64,000 nucleotides of DNA from Hoeflea phototrophica DFL-43 (GTDB lineage: Bacteria > Pseudomonadota > Alphaproteobacteria > Rhizobiales > Rhizobiaceae): positions 824,461-888,460 of the forward strand of contig NZ_CM002917.1 in NCBI RefSeq assembly GCF_000154705.2, read 5' to 3'. Below, in pieces: positions 19,039 to 27,787 of the stretch. A program made the translations under genes and the position numbers. Position 1 is the stretch's first letter. Each line of letters begins with the position of its first letter. Under the pieces are notes generated by a model, which ran no database searches, had not been told where the DNA came from, and saw nothing but the letters and a program-made list of their open reading frames with translations.

Positions 19039-19925
19039 TGTGTTGCCGTCAATCCGTTGACAATGGTTTGCGATGTGACCCTGAGCAGATCGAGATAGGT
19101 CGGCACCGGTCCGTCCGGCGTCGACAGGGAATCCACATACAGAATGCCACCGTAAGCTATGCCGGTTTCGCGCGCCACCTGTTCGGCTGGTTTGGGCGAA
19201 ACCGTACTTTCGGAGAAAATCACCGGAATGTCATTGTCGCGGATCAAGTCAATGATCCGGCGCACCTGCTGTGGTGAGCCTTGGCTATCGGCGTTGATCG
19301 CCCAGATCGATGCTTCCTTGAGGCCGAAATCTGCAGCCAGATAGGAGAATGCGGCTTCGCTGGAAACCAGCCAGCGCCGGGATTCGGGCAGCGCCTCGAT
19401 CTGCGCCCGGATCGGCGCGAATGTGGCGGTGATTTCGTCCTTGTAACGCGCGCCATTGGCGGCGTAGGCGTCCGCATTGTCCGGATCGGTCTCGGAAAGT
19501 GCGCGGACGATGTTGTCGATGTAGATCATCGCATTGCCCGGTGACATCCAGCCATGGGGGTTGGCCCGGCCCTCATAGGCCCCTTCGGCAATGGCAATCG
19601 GTTCAATGCCGTCTGACAGCGTGAAGGCGGGCACGTCGCCAAGATTTTCGAGGTAACGTTCGAACCAGGTCTCAAGCCCGAGCCCGTTCCACAGCACAAC
19701 ATCGGCGCCAAGGCCGCGTTTGATGTCTCCGGGCGTTGGCCGGAACATGTGGATTTCCGCGCCCTCGCGGGTGATTGACACCACATCCGCATGCTCGCCG
19801 GCGACATTGCGCGCCATGTCGGCAAACACGGTGAAGGAGGTCAGAACCTTGATTTTGGCCGAAGCCGAACCGGCACCGCCCAGGGCCACGAGGACAGAGA
19901 GGACGAGAACTTTGATAAACAGCAT
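19035..19925 (-). CDS. sitA: Metal ABC transporter substrate-binding protein SitA
   Basis: A 296-residue cluster A-I solute-binding protein. Translation from ATG 19925 is preferred because AGGAAG lies 7 bp upstream; an extension to 20072 runs through the promoter. The signal peptide is residues 1-23 (ending GSASA). The four metal ligands of the family are in place: His59 (EIHMFRP), His124 (NPHGW), Glu190 (SSEAAF) and Asp265 (YVDSLS). A C-terminal Asp with a Glu ligand fits Mn2+/Fe2+ binders, and no His-rich loop typical of zinc binders is present. It is the first gene of sitABCD. Confidence 0.9.
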   Translation of the reverse strand: MLFIKVLVLSVLVALGGAGSASAKIKVLTSFTVFADMARNVAGEHADVVSITREGAEIHMFRPTPGDIKRGLGADVVLWNGLGLETWFERYLENLGDVPAFTLSDGIEPIAIAEGAYEGRANPHGWMSPGNAMIYIDNIVRALSETDPDNADAYAANGARYKDEITATFAPIRAQIEALPESRRWLVSSEAAFSYLAADFGLKEASIWAINADSQGSPQQVRRIIDLIRDNDIPVIFSESTVSPKPAEQVARETGIAYGGILYVDSLSTPDGPVPTYLDLLRVTSQTIVNGLTATQ

Positions 19926-19956
19926 AGGAGCTTCCTGCGAATGGTTTGCAAAAGGC

Positions 19957-19984
19957 AATCTATGCTGAATCAGCCCTGTGTCAA
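19957..19984 (-). promoter_or_regulatory. Candidate sitABCD promoter
   Basis: On the minus strand TTGACA (19984-19979) and TAGATT (19962-19957) are spaced by 16 bp and lie about 32 bp before the sitA start. The -35 box is a perfect consensus match. Confidence 0.6.
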
Positions 19985-19990
19985 TGCTTT

Positions 19991-20005
19991 TGCAAATCAT
20001 TTGCA
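19991..20005. promoter_or_regulatory. Mur/Fur-type operator upstream of sitA
   Basis: TGCAAATCATTTGCA is a perfect 7-1-7 palindrome ending 6 bp before the candidate -35 box of sitABCD. It fits the manganese-responsive Mur (Fur-family) sites described in rhizobia. Repression by Mn2+-bound Mur is therefore inferred. It lies 94 bp from the divergent cydA start and could also affect that gene. Confidence 0.75.
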
Positions 20006-20098
20006 ACAACGGGGCGAATTTGCTGCACTGCGGCGGAATGTCATCTGCTATGCTCAGCAGGTCACCCCACATATGGGGCGATCAACAGGAGCCTCGAA

Positions 20099-21499
20099 AT
20101 GGACGCCTTACTGCTGTCCCGCATACAGTTCGCCGCAAACATCTCGTTTCACATTCTCTTCCCCACCATCACCATCGCGCTGGGGTGGCTGTTGTTGTGG
20201 TTCCGCCTCCGGTTCAACCGGACCGGCGACCAGGCCTACATGGATGCCTATTTCTTCTGGGTGAAGGTCTTCGCGCTGTCGTTTGCCATGGGCGTGGTTT
20301 CGGGCATCACCATGAGCTTCCAGTTCGGCACCAACTGGCCGGGTTTCATGGAGCGGGTGGGCAACATCGCCGGGCCGTTGCTGGCCTATGAGGTACTCAC
20401 GGCGTTCTTCCTCGAGGCGGTGTTTTTGGGCATCATGCTGTTCGGGTCCCGCCGGGTTTCGGCGCGGGTGCACACGCTGGCCACCTTTCTGGTCGCGTTT
20501 GGCACCACCATGTCAGCCTTCTGGATCCTGGTCCTGAATTCGTGGATGCACACGCCCCAGGGCTTCGAGATGCGTGATGGCGTGGCGCACGCCACCGACT
20601 GGTTTGCGATCGTCTTCAATCCGTCGATGCCTTACCGGCTGGTGCATGTGTTGCTCGCCTCCGGCCTGACAGTGGCCTTCCTGGTGGCTGGCCTCTCGGC
20701 GCTGCGCTGGCTTGCCGGAGACCGGGCCAAGGGCACATTTCTTGCGCTTCGAACCGGCCTGACCATGGGGGCGGTGCTGATCCCGTTGCAGATCCTTGCC
20801 GGTGACCTGCATGGCCTCAACACGCTCGAGCACCAGCCGCAAAAGGTTGCGGCGATGGAGGGCAACTGGGAAACCGGGCCGCGCGTGCCGCTGCTGCTGT
20901 TCGCGATCCCTGATGAAGAGGCGCGCGAAAACCGTTTCGAGCTCGGAATTCCCGGAGGCGCCAGCCTGATCCTCAAGCACGACATTGATGGTGTTGTGCC
21001 GGGCCTCAATGACTTTGTCGCAGAAGACGGTACGGTGCTGCATCCACCGGTGAAGCCGCTGTTCTTCGCCTTCCGCATCATGGTCGGCGTCGGTTTTGCC
21101 ATGCTCTTCATCTCCTGGATCGGTGCATGGATGATCTGGCGCCGTGGCGATATCAACCGCCCCATGGCTTATGTTTTGGTGCCCATGGCGCTCTCGGGCT
21201 GGGTGGCAACGCTTGCCGGTTGGTACACCACCGAGATCGGTCGCCAGCCCTGGTTGGTCGATGGTGTGCTCAAGACTTCGGACGCTGTAGCGGCACTGCC
21301 TGCAACCTCCGTCGGGATCACCCTGGTGGCCTATCTGCTGGTCTATGCCGGCCTGATCACAGCCTATCTGTCGGTGATCATCGCGCTTGCGCTGAAAGCA
21401 GCCAAAACGCCGCATGAAGCGCCGCCCGGCATCAACACTGCCGGTATCAATCCCGACCCTGCGATGGTGCTTGGACTGGAGGGCAACGGCCGTGGCTGA
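20099..21499 (+). CDS. cydA: Cytochrome bd-type quinol oxidase subunit I (cyanide-insensitive class)
   Basis: A 466-residue subunit starting at ATG 20099 after ACAGGAG. It has about nine transmembrane helices. The haem b595 ligand His18 lies in RIQFAANISFHILFP, and the GRQPW motif follows GWYTTEIG. The periplasmic quinol loop between helices is short and the protein is well below the roughly 520 residues of E. coli CydA. This matches the CIO/short Q-loop class. It oxidises quinol and reduces O2 to water. cydB follows with an 8-bp overlap. No cydDC or cydX-like gene is seen nearby. Confidence 0.92.
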   Translation: MDALLLSRIQFAANISFHILFPTITIALGWLLLWFRLRFNRTGDQAYMDAYFFWVKVFALSFAMGVVSGITMSFQFGTNWPGFMERVGNIAGPLLAYEVLTAFFLEAVFLGIMLFGSRRVSARVHTLATFLVAFGTTMSAFWILVLNSWMHTPQGFEMRDGVAHATDWFAIVFNPSMPYRLVHVLLASGLTVAFLVAGLSALRWLAGDRAKGTFLALRTGLTMGAVLIPLQILAGDLHGLNTLEHQPQKVAAMEGNWETGPRVPLLLFAIPDEEARENRFELGIPGGASLILKHDIDGVVPGLNDFVAEDGTVLHPPVKPLFFAFRIMVGVGFAMLFISWIGAWMIWRRGDINRPMAYVLVPMALSGWVATLAGWYTTEIGRQPWLVDGVLKTSDAVAALPATSVGITLVAYLLVYAGLITAYLSVIIALALKAAKTPHEAPPGINTAGINPDPAMVLGLEGNGRG

Positions 21500-22499
21500 G
21501 TTTCAATGGAGCGAGTGGCTGCCCTATATCTTCGCTGCCCTGATGGGCATTGCGATCCTGGTCTATGTCATTCTCGACGGGTTTGACCTGGGCATCGGCA
21601 TCCTGTCGCCGCTTGCCGATGACACCCAGAAGGACCGCATGGTCTCGGCCATCGGTCCGTTCTGGGATGCCAATGAAACCTGGCTGGTGCTCGCCGTCGG
21701 TCTGTTGCTGGTGGCATTCCCGGTCGCCCATGGTGTCATCCTGACCACGCTTTACTTCCCGGTCGCCGTTCTGTTGATCGGCCTGATCCTGCGCGGCGTC
21801 GCCTTCGAGTTCCGTGCAAAGGTCAGCCTGGACGCGAAACCGTCCTGGAACCGCATGTTCTTCATAGGGTCGTTGATGTCGGCTCTGGCGCAGGGATACA
21901 TGCTTGGCCTCTATGTGCTGGGACTGGACACCAGCTGGCCGGCGGTCGGCTTTGCAGCGCTTGTCGCGGTCTGCCTTGCGGCCGCCTATGCCGCGATCGG
22001 GGCCGCCTGGCTGATCCACAAGACCGAAGGCACGCTGCAGGTCCGGGCGGTCAAATGGCTGCGTGCCTCGCTTGGCCTGGTGGCGCTTGGCATGGCGGCG
22101 ATTTCGCTGGCCACCCCGCTGGCCAGCACCCGGATATGGGATCGTTGGCTGGGCTTTCCCGAAAGCCTCATCCTGGCACCTCTGCCGATCCTGACGGTGG
22201 CGCTGTTTGTCTGGCTGTGGCGGCTGTCGGGGCGCATGCCGCTTGAGGGCGATCGGTTGAACCTGGCGCCATTTGCGGCGCTCGCGGGCATCTTCGCGCT
22301 TGGCTTTGCCGGACTTGCCTGGTCGTTCTATCCCTATGTGGTGCCGGGCCAGATCACCATCGCGGAGGCCGCAAGCGCGACCGAAAGCCTGGCGATCATT
22401 CTGGTGGGAACACTTTTCGTGCTGCCGGTGATTACGGGCTATTCGATCTGGGCCTACCGGATCTTTGGCGGCAAGGCTGTGGACTTGCGTTACGACTGA
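21492..22499 (+). CDS. cydB: Cytochrome bd-type quinol oxidase subunit II
   Basis: A 335-residue membrane protein read from GTG 21492, which overlaps cydA by 8 bp; an extension to 21414 lies wholly inside cydA. The N-terminal motif LDGFDLGIGIL and the segment GPFWDANETWLV are diagnostic of CydB. About eight transmembrane helices follow. It forms the oxidase heterodimer with CydA. The gene ends 25 bp from the convergent frcR; no clear terminator is seen between them. Confidence 0.92.
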   Translation: MAEFQWSEWLPYIFAALMGIAILVYVILDGFDLGIGILSPLADDTQKDRMVSAIGPFWDANETWLVLAVGLLLVAFPVAHGVILTTLYFPVAVLLIGLILRGVAFEFRAKVSLDAKPSWNRMFFIGSLMSALAQGYMLGLYVLGLDTSWPAVGFAALVAVCLAAAYAAIGAAWLIHKTEGTLQVRAVKWLRASLGLVALGMAAISLATPLASTRIWDRWLGFPESLILAPLPILTVALFVWLWRLSGRMPLEGDRLNLAPFAALAGIFALGFAGLAWSFYPYVVPGQITIAEAASATESLAIILVGTLFVLPVITGYSIWAYRIFGGKAVDLRYD

Positions 22500-22524
22500 G
22501 CTCTCGCCAGCAGCGTCTGGACCG

Positions 22525-23751
22525 TCAGGAACTGCCAAGCAGGGTGTTGCGATCGATCAGGTACTTGTCAAACAGCGGCAGGCTGGCTGCGCCCAGGGCG
22601 CGGGCGAGGTTGCCGACGGTGCCTGGCAGGATCTTGGGCAGTTCCAGGCCGCGCAGATCGTAGCGTTCGACTTCGGCGCGCGTCGCCTCCACAATCCTGG
22701 CGCGGACGTCAGCCGGCAGCCCGCCATCAATGATGGCATGCTCGAAGTCGATGACCGCCGTTGCCGAGACGATCGCCTGGGCCAGGCTGCGGGCCACGAT
22801 TGCAATCCATATCTCCAGAAAGTCTTCAAACCCCTGCCAATCCTCGGGATTGTTCCACAGCGGTGACGGGTCGATGCCCCGATCCCTGAGCATTCGCTCG
22901 AGCACCATGATCGAGGCACGGTCGAGCAATTGCACCGAAGTGCCTTCAGGGCCTGTGACCGGCAGGGGACCAAGCGCCCCCGCATTTCCGGTGCGGCCGG
23001 AATAGACACTGCCATTGAGCACAACGCCACCGCCGAGAAATGTGCCGATGTAGAGATAGAGGTAATCGCTCAGGCCTTCGTACTTGCCAAAGACAAGCTC
23101 CGCGGCACAGGCCGCGGTGGCATCGTTTTGCAGGTAGACAGGCATGTCGCACACTGCAGCAAGTTCGGCCCTGAGATCACAGCTACGCCACAACTCCATC
23201 TCGTCGCGTGGGGCACCGGCCTGTTCGGCCCAGTTCCACAGTTCGAACGGTGTGGCAATGCCAAGTCCGGCAACCCGCGTGCGAAGATGCTCTGGCAGGG
23301 CGTCGAGCAATTCTCCAAGACCGTCCAAGGTAAAGTCGATGATCAGCGGCGGCGTTGGCCATGGGTAGCTCTTGCGCAGTGTTGCCTTCGGCTGGCCGAG
23401 GAAATCGATCAGGATCAGTTCGGCTGAGCGGCGGCCTACCTTGAGACCCACAAAAAAAGCGCCATCGGGATTGATCGACAGTGGTACGGATGGTTGTCCG
23501 ACTTTGCCGCGGATAGGCTCGCCCTTGACGATAAGGTCCTCTGCCTCGAGTTCGCGCATGAGCACCGATCCGGTCTGGGCCGACAATCCCGTCATGCGCG
23601 AAATGTCCGTCTTAGCCAGACTGCCGTGCGCGTAGACGAGGCTGAGCACAAGACGCTGATTGTATGCCCTCAGGCCGCTCTGGTTCGAGCCCCTGAGCGA
23701 TGGGATAACTGTGCCCGCTCGGTCCCAACCGGCGCTCTTGTCAAAAGGCAT
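22525..23751 (-). CDS. frcR: ROK-family transcriptional regulator, probable fructose operon regulator FrcR
   Basis: A 408-residue protein. The start at ATG 23751 is favoured by GGGAGGGA upstream; ATG 23781 is an alternative. The N-terminal winged helix-turn-helix (SLAKTDISRMTGLSAQTGSVLMREL) is followed by a ROK sugar-kinase-like domain with LQNDATAACAAE and YIGTFLGGGVVLNG. The usual ROK zinc motif (CxCGxxGCxE) is missing; the corresponding region reads GALGPLPVTGPEGTSVQ. It is divergent from frcB, with 224 bp between starts holding an AT-rich inverted repeat. I infer that it controls frcBCAK in response to sugar. Confidence 0.82.
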   Translation of the reverse strand: MPFDKSAGWDRAGTVIPSLRGSNQSGLRAYNQRLVLSLVYAHGSLAKTDISRMTGLSAQTGSVLMRELEAEDLIVKGEPIRGKVGQPSVPLSINPDGAFFVGLKVGRRSAELILIDFLGQPKATLRKSYPWPTPPLIIDFTLDGLGELLDALPEHLRTRVAGLGIATPFELWNWAEQAGAPRDEMELWRSCDLRAELAAVCDMPVYLQNDATAACAAELVFGKYEGLSDYLYLYIGTFLGGGVVLNGSVYSGRTGNAGALGPLPVTGPEGTSVQLLDRASIMVLERMLRDRGIDPSPLWNNPEDWQGFEDFLEIWIAIVARSLAQAIVSATAVIDFEHAIIDGGLPADVRARIVEATRAEVERYDLRGLELPKILPGTVGNLARALGAASLPLFDKYLIDRNTLLGSS

Positions 23752-23832
23752 TTGGCAGTTCCCTCCCGGCATGCGTGTCATGAAACACGGCCTCCCCTAG
23801 AGTACACAATGCAACAACCGTTTGATGTAGTC

Positions 23833-23889
23833 AATAAGTAAACAAAAGTGAATTATTTATTGACAGGCTGGATGAAACTGTGGTGTCAT
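23833..23889 (+). promoter_or_regulatory. frcBCAK promoter with an AT-rich operator-like inverted repeat
   Basis: TTGACA (23860-23865) with TGTCAT 18 bp downstream (23884-23889) resembles a promoter about 90 bp before frcB. Overlapping its -35 box is an inverted repeat with arms AATAAGTAA (23833-23841) and TTATTTATT (23853-23861), matching at 8 of 9 positions. It resembles the AT-rich operators of ROK repressors. Assignment to FrcR is inferred. Confidence 0.5.
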
Positions 23890-23975
23890 GTGAGTGACGT
23901 CGAAAATGACAGTGAGGATCTGTCGTTTGACGCATATACAGACTGACTTGCTTCAAAAAATCCTGGGAGGATGAC

Positions 23976-25013
23976 ATGAAATCAATTTCCGCACTCAAGA
24001 CGACTCTGCTTGCCGCCGCCGCATTTGGCGCGATGGCCGCGGCACCTGCCTATGCCGGCGGCCACAGCGTGGGCGCCTGCCTCATCACCAAGACCGATAC
24101 CAACCCGTTCTTCGTCAAGATGAAGGAAGGCGCTGAAGCCAAGGCCGCCGAACTCGGTGTTTCGCTCAAGTCCTATGCCGGTAAGGTTGATGGTGACCAC
24201 GAAACCCAGGTTCAGGCCATTGAAACCTGCATCGCAGACGGCGCTAAAGGCATCCTGCTGACTGCGTCCGACACATCGTCCATCACCACTTCTGTGCAGC
24301 AAGCCCGAGACGCTGGCCTGTTGGTCATCGCTCTGGATACGCCATTGGAGCCAATCGATGCGGCTGACGCCACATTCGCCACTGACAACTTCCTTGCTGG
24401 CGAGTTGATCGGCAAATGGGCTGCAGCCACGCTTGGCGACGAAGCCGCGAACGCAAAGATTGCGATGCTTGACCTGGCCATCAGCCAGCCATCCGTTGGT
24501 GTTCTGCGTGACCAGGGCTTCTTGCAGGGCTTTGGCATCGATCTCGGCGACCCGAACAAATGGGGCGATGAAACCGATCCGCGCATTGTCGGCAACGACG
24601 TGACCGCCGGTAACGAAGAAGGTGGCCGCAAGGCGATGGAAAACCTTCTTGCCAAGGATCCGATGATCAATGTTGTCTACACCATCAACGAGCCTGCCGC
24701 TGCCGGCGCATATGAAGCGCTTAAAGCCATCGGTCGTGAAGGTGACGTGCTGATCGTGTCTGTGGACGGCGGCTGCCCTGGCGTCCAGAACGTCGCAGAC
24801 GGCGTGATCGGTGCAACTTCGCAGCAGTATCCTCTGTTGATGGCGGCCTTGGGCGTTGAAGCCATTGCAGCATGGGCAAAGGACGGCACCAAGCCGGAAA
24901 ACACCCCCGGCAAAGACTTCTTCGATACCGGCGTTTCGCTGGTGACCGACAAGTCTGTTGACGGCGTCGAGTCAATCTCTGTCGCTGAAGGCAAGGATCG
25001 CTGCTGGGGCTGA
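23976..25013 (+). CDS. frcB: Fructose ABC transporter periplasmic substrate-binding protein FrcB
   Basis: A 345-residue periplasmic binding protein of the ribose/fructose type. The signal peptide is residues 1-27 (ending APAYA). The mature part opens with [19 protein letters not shown], the first strand and ligand-contact segment of the family, and has [17 protein letters not shown] in the second lobe. The ATG follows CTGGGAGGATGAC. Fructose specificity is inferred from the gene order frcR-frcBCAK, which matches the rhizobial high-affinity fructose uptake locus. A strong hairpin follows the gene, as is common after binding-protein genes that need higher expression. Confidence 0.88.
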   Translation: MKSISALKTTLLAAAAFGAMAAAPAYAGGHSVGACLITKTDTNPFFVKMKEGAEAKAAELGVSLKSYAGKVDGDHETQVQAIETCIADGAKGILLTASDTSSITTSVQQARDAGLLVIALDTPLEPIDAADATFATDNFLAGELIGKWAAATLGDEAANAKIAMLDLAISQPSVGVLRDQGFLQGFGIDLGDPNKWGDETDPRIVGNDVTAGNEEGGRKAMENLLAKDPMINVVYTINEPAAAGAYEALKAIGREGDVLIVSVDGGCPGVQNVADGVIGATSQQYPLLMAALGVEAIAAWAKDGTKPENTPGKDFFDTGVSLVTDKSVDGVESISVAEGKDRCWG

Positions 25014-25030
25014 TCCCGCATCACGACTAT

Positions 25031-25058
25031 TCGAAGGGGCGAAAATTCGCCCCTTCGA
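25031..25058 (+). terminator. frcB-frcC intergenic hairpin (stabiliser or partial terminator)
   Basis: A perfect 13-bp stem (25031-25043 with 25046-25058, core CGAAGGGGCGAA) with a 2-base loop lies 18 bp after the frcB stop. No T-run follows, so it more likely protects frcB mRNA or attenuates downstream genes than ends transcription fully. Confidence 0.75.
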
Positions 25059-25145
25059 TGTAGACGGGAAACGGCAAGCCTGACTACAATTGCCGCATAG
25101 CGCGCACGAAGATGCCGAACCACATTCATTTCGGGGGGAACATGC

Positions 25146-26243
25146 ATGTCCGAGACCTCTAAGGGGCAGGACTTTGAGTCCGATTTGTCCAAAGCAGCCC
25201 AGAGCGTTGCCGAATTTGACAGCAACCGTCGTGGATCTATCGACAAGCTGCAGCATGTGCTCCACGAGAATCCTGCCCTTGTTCCCCTGATCGTTCTGGT
25301 CATGTCATTGCTGGTCTTTGCAGTGCTGGTCGGAGAGCGCTTCTTCTCGCCCTTTGCCATGACCCTGATCCTGCAACAGGTGCAGATTGTCGGCGTTCTG
25401 GCTGCGGCGCAAAGCCTGATCATCCTCACGGCCGGTATCGACCTTTCCGTCGGCGCCATTGCGGTTCTCTGTTCCGTTGTTATGGGGCAGGTGACCTTTC
25501 GCTATGGCATTCCCGCATCCCTCGCCATTCCCATCGGCCTGCTTGCCGGGACGCTGATTGGCGCTGCAAGCGGCTGGCTGGTCGCGCGGGTGAAACTGCC
25601 TCCCTTCATCGTGACGCTGGGCATGTGGCAGATCGTGCTTGCCGCCAACTACATTTACTCTGCCAATGAAACGATCAGAAGCCAGGATATCGAGGCGGAA
25701 GCGCCCCTGCTGCAGTTCTTCGGGACAAGCTTCAAGGTCGGTGCCGACGAGGCCGGTCGCGGTGGCGCGACGATAACCCTTGGTGTCGTCTTCATGGTCT
25801 TTCTGTTTCTATTGCTGACCTATGTGCTGCGCCACACGGCGTGGGGCCGGCATGTCTATGCCGTTGGCGATGATCCGGAGGCGGCGGAACTGGCCGGCGT
25901 CAACGTCAAACGCACCATCATTTCCGTCTATGCTGTGGTTGGCCTGATCTGCGCCTTTGCCGCTTGGGTGATGATCGGACGCTTCGGCTCCGTCTCTCCC
26001 TCTGCCACCACCGGTGTGATCGGCAATATCCAATCGATCACCGCTGTGGTGATTGGCGGCATCTCCCTGTTTGGCGGACGTGGCTCTATCCTTGGGGCCT
26101 TGTTCGGCGCCTTGATCGTGGGCGTCTTCGAACTTGGCCTGCGCATGTACGGTGCGGATCCCCAGTGGACCTTCCTGCTTATCGGCGTGCTCATTATTGG
26201 CGCGACAACCGTGGACCAATGGATCAGAAAGGCGGCAGCATAA
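25146..26243 (+). CDS. frcC: Fructose ABC transporter permease FrcC
   Basis: A 365-residue permease of the RbsC/BPD_transp_2 family. A polar N-terminal tail of about 45 residues precedes about nine to ten transmembrane helices. Family landmarks are LIILTAGIDLSVGAIAVL and the cytoplasmic RHTAWGRHVYAVGDDPEAAELAGV, which couples to the ATPase. It forms the inner-membrane channel for the sugar bound by FrcB. Its TAA overlaps the frcA ATG by one base. Confidence 0.88.
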   Translation: MSETSKGQDFESDLSKAAQSVAEFDSNRRGSIDKLQHVLHENPALVPLIVLVMSLLVFAVLVGERFFSPFAMTLILQQVQIVGVLAAAQSLIILTAGIDLSVGAIAVLCSVVMGQVTFRYGIPASLAIPIGLLAGTLIGAASGWLVARVKLPPFIVTLGMWQIVLAANYIYSANETIRSQDIEAEAPLLQFFGTSFKVGADEAGRGGATITLGVVFMVFLFLLLTYVLRHTAWGRHVYAVGDDPEAAELAGVNVKRTIISVYAVVGLICAFAAWVMIGRFGSVSPSATTGVIGNIQSITAVVIGGISLFGGRGSILGALFGALIVGVFELGLRMYGADPQWTFLLIGVLIIGATTVDQWIRKAAA

Positions 26244-27019
26244 TGGAACCCATCCTCAAAGGTGTTGGCCTGACCAAACGCTATGGCCGTGTGACGGCTT
26301 TGGACAACTGCAATTTCGAGCTTTATCCCGGGGAAATCCTCGCGATCATCGGCGACAACGGTGCTGGCAAATCCAGTCTGATCAAAACTCTCTCCGGGGC
26401 CACTGTCCCGGATGCAGGCGAAGTCTATCTCGAAGGCAAAAAGGTCCATTTCAGCAACCCGATTGCGGCCCGCGAGCATGGCATCGAGACCGTCTATCAG
26501 ACCCTCGCCATGTCCCCTGCCTTGTCCATCACAGACAACATGTTCATGGGGCGCGAGCTGCGCAAACCCGGTTTTCGCGGCAAGATTCTCCGCCAATTGG
26601 ACCGTCCCGCGATGGAGAAATTCGCCCGCGACAAACTCAGCGAGCTGGGTCTGATGACGATCCAGAACATCAAGCAAGCGGTTGAAACCTTATCGGGTGG
26701 ACAGCGTCAGGGGGTCGCCGTGGCCCGGGCCGCGGCCTTCGGCTCCAAGGTGATTATCCTTGATGAACCGACCGCAGCGCTTGGGGTGAAGGAAAGCCGC
26801 CGGGTTCTCGAACTGATCCAGGATGTGCGTTCCCGCGGCATCCCGATCATTCTGATCTCGCACAACATGCCGCATGTCTTCGAAGTCGCCGACCGGATTC
26901 ATATTCACAGGCTCGGCAAACGGCTCTGCGTGGTCGATCCGAAGGATTACACCATGTCCGACGCCGTGGCCTTCATGACCGGCGCCAAGGAACCTCCGCA
27001 AGACCAGATTGCCGCTTGA
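26243..27019 (+). CDS. frcA: Fructose ABC transporter ATP-binding protein FrcA
   Basis: A 258-residue single-domain sugar ABC ATPase from ATG 26243; an extension to 25964 is inside frcC. Walker A is GDNGAGKSS, the signature LSGGQRQ, Walker B VIILDEPT and the H-loop ISHN. Unlike RbsA it has one nucleotide-binding domain, as known for FrcA. The frcC stop overlaps its first base and its own TGA overlaps the frcK start, so the four genes are coupled. Confidence 0.88.
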   Translation: MEPILKGVGLTKRYGRVTALDNCNFELYPGEILAIIGDNGAGKSSLIKTLSGATVPDAGEVYLEGKKVHFSNPIAAREHGIETVYQTLAMSPALSITDNMFMGRELRKPGFRGKILRQLDRPAMEKFARDKLSELGLMTIQNIKQAVETLSGGQRQGVAVARAAAFGSKVIILDEPTAALGVKESRRVLELIQDVRSRGIPIILISHNMPHVFEVADRIHIHRLGKRLCVVDPKDYTMSDAVAFMTGAKEPPQDQIAA

Positions 27020-27666
27020 GGCAGCCTGTGAACCTCGCAGACAACACTCGGCGGATTGCCGATCTGGCGCTCGAAAGGGCAGGCAACCGGCAACGCTTCA
27101 TTCTGGCGTTGGCGGGCCCGCCCGGGGTTGGCAAATCCACGCTGTCTGACGCGCTCGTCGAGGAGTTTGCCCGGCGCGGCCAGCCTGCCGCGGTGGTTCC
27201 GATGGATGGTTTTCATCTTGACAATGCGGTGCTCGACGCGCGTGGTGACCGCCATCGCAAGGGTGCGCCCTTCACCTTCGATGCGGACGGGTTCGCAGCG
27301 CTGATGCGGCGTCTTGGCAGGGAACCGGACCGCGACATCGCCATCCCGGTGTTTGACCGCGAGCTTGACCTGTCACGCGCCGGTGGCCGCATCATCGAGC
27401 CGGGTCACCGCTTCCTGATCGCCGAAGGCAACTACCTTCTGCTTGACCAGCCCCCCTGGCGGGAGATGGGGGGGCTGTTCGACATGAGCGTAATGCTCAC
27501 GGCGAGCCCGGAGGTGTTGAGCCAGCGGCTGATCCAGCGCTGGCTCGATCATGGCCTCTCCGCCCCGGAAGCCACAGCGCGCGCGCTGGGCAATGACATC
27601 CCGAACGCCGAATTGGTGTTCCAGTCATCGAGGGCCACCGATGTTCTGCTCGAAAGCGGGAGCTGA
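27016..27666 (+). CDS. frcK: FrcK, P-loop kinase-like protein of the fructose operon
   Basis: A 216-residue protein read from TTG 27016 (TTGA overlap with the frcA stop); GTG 27028 is an alternative. Walker A is GPPGVGKST (residues 34-42). The segments VVPMDGFHLDN and LIAEGNYLLLDQPPWREM are shared with the uridine kinase/pantothenate kinase-like nucleoside triphosphate hydrolase family. In rhizobia this gene is the fourth of the fructose locus and is called frcK. Its real substrate is not certain; sugar phosphorylation is proposed from its context. Confidence 0.82.
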   Translation: MRQPVNLADNTRRIADLALERAGNRQRFILALAGPPGVGKSTLSDALVEEFARRGQPAAVVPMDGFHLDNAVLDARGDRHRKGAPFTFDADGFAALMRRLGREPDRDIAIPVFDRELDLSRAGGRIIEPGHRFLIAEGNYLLLDQPPWREMGGLFDMSVMLTASPEVLSQRLIQRWLDHGLSAPEATARALGNDIPNAELVFQSSRATDVLLESGS

Positions 27667-27787
27667 CTTGCGTCTTTATAAGCTGAGAAGGTCTCGCCAG
27701 CTACGGCCGCTTTATCACTTTGAAAGGGTGCATGTATGTTGTCGCTCAATTGAATCCAACTGAGCGCGAGATGCATGTCTTATGACG

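Noticed and set aside
20065..20078. CCCCA-CATA-TGGGG palindrome before cydA
   Set aside because: Short arms and no similarity to a known operator; chance occurrence is likely in GC-rich DNA.
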